A DNA stretch of 64,000 nt, taken from positions 71,300,001 to 71,364,000 of the forward strand of contig JBITNC010000001.1 in NCBI GenBank assembly GCA_050084985.1, read 5' to 3'. The notes beneath the pieces are model-generated. The model did not search any database. It was not told the DNA's origin and saw only the letters and a program-made list of their open reading frames with translations. The stretch is from Nageia nagi (taxonomy: Eukaryota > Pinophyta). Position numbers and translations under genes: made by a program. Shown here piece by piece: positions 59,831 through 64,000 of this stretch (positions are counted from its first letter, which is position 1; every line of letters starts with the position of its first letter).

Positions 59831-60234
59831 GTCTTAAGTTGATGGAAGATACAACTACTCTTTCTAGTGAGATCCATGATATAATGGCACCAAAGCATCA
59901 CATGTAGCCCATATTTGAGGCTTATAATAGAGAGGGAGATCCTATATCCTATATAGCATATTAGGTCATTTAAAGATCAAACTGGAGCTCAAGTTTGGGG
60001 TAAATCATAATTTGATGAAAAAAGATTCCTACAAGCTTGAAGGGAAATAAATTGAAGTGATATTTTGCTCTTCCTCAAGGATCCATTACTTCATAAAGTA
60101 GTAATTTGTGACTCTATTTTAAAAATAATTCAAACATAACATCCCAAATCCAATCATAATAATAGAATTGATGAGCACCAAATATGGTCATAATGAAAGG
60201 TTGGTGAAATTCATTACAAGATTTCAAAAGATAT
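59831..60234 (+). pseudogene. Gypsy-type gag relic, cut by an LTR
   Basis: The plus strand reads EIHDIMAPKHH, PIFEAYNREGDPISYIAY, then with stops and a shift YFALPQGSI and KVGEIHYKISKD. The order matches the plant gag capsid block P-x-F-x-x-YDGxGDPxxHLxxF ... W-Y-x-x-LPxxSI. The reading is interrupted exactly at 60235, where an LTR begins, so this gag was the target of the later insertion. Confidence 0.55.
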
Positions 60235-61255
60235 TGTAATGTCCCCAATTTTGGTGTCTCACTTATTTTTGCATCATGATGATTTTATTGGGCCATATCT
60301 CTCTTCTTTATGATTTTTAGTAATTAGGAGCATTTTTAATATGTTTGGCATTATCATCTGCCTTTGAAATATTTTTTGCATTATCAAACACCCATTGATG
60401 TAATGAAGTGTAACTTGTACTCTCAAAATATCTTAATGATCTCTAAATGATGTAAGAATTTCATTGTTGGATAGATCTCATCAAATACATGTGAAACGAG
60501 TGGTTAATGACCTCCTTTGGATTAGAATTAAGCTCTAGGATGGGTCGTTCATGATGATGATATTTTTATCCCCAAGGAAGTCGACCATATCATTATGTTG
60601 TGTATTCTCATGTATAAAAAGGAGAGGAGTGCACCATTTAAGAACATACTAGGAAACTTTGATCTTTGATCTTTCAAGTTAGGGTTGTGCCCTTCTCACC
60701 CTTCTAAGGTTTAGGGATGTGTTTGAAGCCTTAGGAGTCACATTGGAGCTTCTTGGAGATTTAATCTTTCACCATTTCATATATCAATAGCTTAGAGAGG
60801 CAATCATCCACCTTAAGGGACCCCCATTTTGCATTCTTTATCTTGGAAACCATCCTAGAGGAGAGAGCCCAAACCTTGGCATCTAGTTTGGTATATTTTG
60901 TTATATTTGTTAGCATATTGGATGCCTTAGAGTGCATTACCACTTTAAGATATTTTATTTGATGATATTTTCTTAGTTGGAGATTATTTTTGCATATTTC
61001 AAGTAATATTTTACCCTCCAAGAGGGGATGTCTAGCTTTGGGCATTTTCTCTTGCACATGTGATGGTCTATTTGAGTTGTAGGAATGTTGATTTTTCCAT
61101 TGCCACTTTCATAATAATTTTATGAGCATTATGTGATGAATTCATACCATTTTAAGGGTTTTAGTGATTGATTACTAAGTAAAATTACAATGTGAATGAT
61201 AAAATCTAATTTTTTGTTGGTCAAAATTGCTAAAATTCTAATTGGGGACATTACA
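60235..61255 (+). mobile_element. LTR (1021 bp) with 16 bp inverted ends
   Basis: It starts TGTAATGTCCCCAATT and ends AATTGGGGACATTACA, a perfect 16 bp inverted pair, longer than the usual LTR ends. A TATAAAAA box lies at 60613-60620. One base after the end comes an iMet-type primer site, so this is the left LTR of a plus-strand element whose right LTR lies beyond the window. The 98-codon frame on the opposite strand at 60761-61057 lies inside the LTR and shows no domain. Confidence 0.85.
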
Positions 61256-61256
61256 A

Positions 61257-61268
61257 TGGTATCAAAGT
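61257..61268 (+). other. Primer binding site, tRNA-iMet type
   Basis: TGGTATCAAAGT, 10 of 12 bases of the initiator-Met site, one base after the LTR. Confidence 0.75.
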
Positions 61269-61383
61269 TAGTTTCCTACTAGCCTATTGGATGAATAATT
61301 CAGTTACATACCTAAGGTTTGAAATACCTAAGGTTTGTGGTAAGATATATCATTTTTAAAGATTTGATTTTCAATTGTAGGTT

Positions 61384-62035
61384 ATGGCACCATTAAAAGA
61401 AGTAGAGTTGGTTGAAAGACTTACTAGTATAAGAGGTAAACTTATACTTATATTTCAACCAAAAGATGCTCTCCTCTACACATTTGGGAAGTAGAAGAAT
61501 GTTTATACATAATGGATTTGTCACCTTATCAAATGTTACGAGAAAATATGATTCAAGTGGTAAAGTTTTTGGGCAAGCCTAGATGATTAATACTCATAGA
61601 GATGGAGGTAAGAGTCATGGTTACTTATTGTTTAAGTGAGATCTTGAGAAATTCAATAACAAAATCTCCTTATGATGATAACACATTGAGAATAATAATT
61701 AGGATATTGGTTGATAGTTTCAAAAGTTTGAGATATATCATAAATTTTTATTTTTCTATGAGAGTTTCCATACTTGCATCATTTGCAAAAATTGGAATGG
61801 GAAATATCATGCTAGATTTGTACATGGATGAGTTGATTTACAAAATGTTTCATCATTTCATTACTTGTGGCCATGAGAGACATTATGATTTTGATCGTAA
61901 ATGAAAGTGATTAGATTTACCAACCATTCTTATCTATGTTATTGGACATTTAGAGGCATGACTTGGTTACTTCTATTGTTGCACATGATTTGGTTAATAA
62001 TGTGGTTAAAAAATATGAGCAAAAGTTGAGACTTT
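61384..62035 (+). pseudogene. PDS5-like (cohesin cofactor) relic next to an LTR and primer site
   Basis: Plus-strand coding relic from an ATG at 61384. It reads MAPLKEVELVERLTSIRGKL, KDALLYTFGK, then in a shifted frame VEECLYIMDLSPYQMLRENM. The 100-codon open frame 61602-61904 follows, with MEVRVMVTYCLSEILRN, SPYDDNTLRIIIRILVDSFK, RVSILASFAKIGMGNIMLDL and DELIYKMFHHF. A further shift gives MILIVNESD, QPFLSMLLDI, RHDLVTSIVAHDLVNNVVKK and YEQKLRLFF. This is the N-terminal HEAT-repeat part of plant PDS5, collinear through several blocks and with no intron seen. PDS5 regulates sister-chromatid cohesion in the nucleus. At least two shifts and several stops make it dead. It starts 115 bp after the primer site, where gag would be expected. 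Confidence 0.75.
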
Positions 62036-63665
62036 TCTTCAATGATGAGAAGATTAGCTCATAGTAGAAAATTTACATGAAGAAACTACCCTAGTTCAAG
62101 GGGTATGCATAGAAAAATTCCAAGATGAATCCATCACAATGATTGTTTCTCCATCCATTGGAGATAGTGATATCTTTGATAACAAGTATGAGGAATTAGT
62201 TTTATTTCCCAATAGTATTTATTTAATGCATAATGATGGTATTTTTTTATGAAGATTGTGGGAATAGAAGATTTGGAGATCCTAAATTTGATGAAAAAAT
62301 TAGTATTGATGAGGGTTCCCCTTTTATGAAATCAAAATTGGAAAGCATCAACAAGATGTTAGAAAGATATTTTTCCAATAAAATTGATAATATTGTAGAT
62401 TTAGAAGAAGAAATAAATTCATTTTATGCATATACTATTGTATAGGTGAATAATGATGATGATATCATAAAATGCCCTAATGAAGATATTTATAAAATAG
62501 TAGTTTAAGAGAAGGTACAATCATGGGATGATTATTAGGATGAGAAAAATCTATCCTAAATTCAATACACAAAATTAGAGAGTTTAATGTTGTTAGAAAT
62601 GAAGATTTTGAAGGAGAGGAACCTGAGTCTTATGATAATCATGTAGATATTGCTAAAAGGTATGAACTAAAATTTGATTTTGATATGTAGTACAATAATA
62701 ATTTATTAACTTGGTATAATCTCAACATTCATGTGGATCTTTAAAAGAGACTATTATTAGTAACTATTGAGTTAGATGATAAACCCCCATATCTTGGAAA
62801 TAAAAATGAGATATGGGACCCTGGTGATGTCATGTCAATGACTTATGCATTACTATATAATAATGAACCAAATTTTTTTACTGATTTAGAGTCAACAATT
62901 AAGGAAGAAATAATGTTGTGTAATGAGCATGGAATTGATACATTGAAAGATTTAAAGGATAAATTATGTGTAATTAAGGAAAATATTGAAACCTTAATTC
63001 ATTTTGATAGCATGCACAAGTTCATGGAGCACCTCCTTTAGATAGCATAGCTTGAAGAAAGGACTTTCAAGAAGTAGGGGATATTTGGTAGTGATAATTC
63101 ATTCATGATGAAAGGTATGATTCATTTCTGTAATGAGTATGTAACTTGTCATTCTTTAATGGATTGATATAGTTTCATTATTGGAGACATATTTTTAGTT
63201 ATGACAAGACTTGGTAAGAGTAGTCTATGGAATGCTTGCATGGTGAAAGAGGGATTTTAGACCTTGATTTCTATTTTTAGTTCAACCTTAGTACATCAAT
63301 AAAAAGGTGCAAGAAATGAGGTATATAGAGAGATTTTAGATGAGATAATTACTTTGGAAGAGTTATGAATTATTATCATTATTGTGAGGTGATGCTTGAT
63401 ATTTCCATACATGAGTTGGTAGATTTTATATATGCCTACTTATAAGATATAAAAGATAACAATAAGGTGGTGATACTTGATGCTTTGTTACATGAGAGAT
63501 TTTTCAATAAGGATATCATAGGGATGGTTGATGTTGAAGAAGATAATAAAAAATATTATTGTATGGGGTTGAATTCAATTAGGGAATTTGCAAGAAAGGT
63601 GGTTCCCATTTTGGAAAAGAAACTTTTTGTAGTTTGGGCAGTCATGGAGGCATCACAATAGGTAT
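62036..63665 (+). pseudogene. Unidentified coding relic downstream of PDS5-like part
   Basis: Plus-strand open frames of 64-70 codons follow each other (62233-62445, 62832-63041, 63467-63661), linked by stop-containing but coding-like stretches such as VQGVCIEKFQDESITM. They are acidic and rich in Asp, Glu, Asn and Ile. None carries a gag, protease, RT or PDS5 motif that I recognise. They belong to the interior of the element that starts at 60235, as far as orientation shows. Confidence 0.4.
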
Positions 63666-64000
63666 GAAATAATTTTTTTTTTGTATGCTTTCCTACAATA
63701 ATTCATTACTATGGCATTACTTTTATACTCATAGGGATGATAAGGGAAAATAATTTTGGGTAACTACTGCAAATAAGATGTTAAGAGTGGATGTGTAGTT
63801 CCTTTGGAAATTGGAAGAAATATGTGATGTTTTGGAATATGTTGCTAAAGGTTCGAGTTGAACATGTTGTAGTGGATATATGTTGAGGTGTTGATTTAAA
63901 GACTCATGATCCAAGGCATGAAATGAATTAGTATTTTTATATTTATATTAGTTTTGGATAGTCCAAAAGGCCAAGTTTGTCAAAGAAAAGAAAGTGTGAC
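63666..64000. other. AT-rich end of window, nothing recognised
   Basis: No motif and no LTR edge; the element starting at 60235 probably continues beyond the window. Confidence 0.4.

Noticed and set aside
60761-61057. 98-codon minus-strand open frame
   Set aside because: Lies wholly inside the LTR at 60235-61255, on the opposite strand, without domain signature.
1-64000. CRISPR arrays, operons, ribosome binding sites, bacterial or organellar genes, rRNA
   Set aside because: None seen: the sequence is eukaryotic nuclear repeat DNA with no regularly spaced identical repeats and no rRNA stretches.

Overview
The window looks like gene-poor, AT-rich nuclear DNA from a seed plant with a very large repeat-filled genome. 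A gymnosperm, probably a conifer, is the best guess. Reasons: nearly all recognisable sequence is old, stop-ridden retroelement debris nested several layers deep, and there is a Penelope-like element with a GIY-YIG nuclease, a type reported in conifers (Dryad) and otherwise rare in plants. The species assignment is inference.

Only one intact protein-coding gene is evident: an intronless, minus-strand gene at 55111-56487 for a GPI-anchored fasciclin-like arabinogalactan protein, closest in architecture to FLA4/SOS5. It has a candidate TATA box, a GA-rich leader with a 45-codon upstream ORF, and an AATAAA signal.

Layout. 1-2.3 kb: leader, gag relic and LTR start of a minus-strand Ty3/gypsy element, with a 21-22 bp minisatellite. 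4.4-10.6 kb: plus-strand coding relics ending in a gypsy reverse transcriptase, split by a 1061 bp CACTA-like DNA transposon that carries a PPR gene fragment. 10.6-14 kb: a minus-strand LTR element without recognisable pol. 18.1-20.2 kb: a plus-strand relic with plant mobile domain similarity. 23.2-31.5 kb: a large decayed minus-strand Ty3/gypsy element of Tat type (gag, protease, RT, RNase H, integrase). Its leader is interrupted at 31553-33238 by a young TRIM-like element with two identical 127 bp LTRs, a perfect primer site, a polypurine tract and a 5 bp duplication. 36-39 kb: fragments of gypsy RT and of LINE 3' ends. 40.4-41.3 kb: the Penelope-like relic. 42.6-50.4 kb: a minus-strand Ty1/copia element whose LTR ends, primer site and near-matching target duplication are still visible; a LINE replaces the part between its RT and 3' LTR. 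51.5-52.5 kb: a 1065 bp non-autonomous hAT element with a perfect 8 bp duplication. 52.83 kb: a 97 nt hairpin. 57.7-57.9 kb: a foldback sequence and a tRNA-Gln-like head. 59.8-64 kb: a gag relic interrupted by an LTR (60235-61255) and primer site, directly followed by an intronless relic of the cohesin cofactor gene PDS5.

The elements do not form a pathway. What they show is a layered insertion history, three cases of host-gene sequence in or next to a mobile element (PPR, PDS5, plant mobile domain), and one functional cell-wall/plasma-membrane glycoprotein gene surviving among them.
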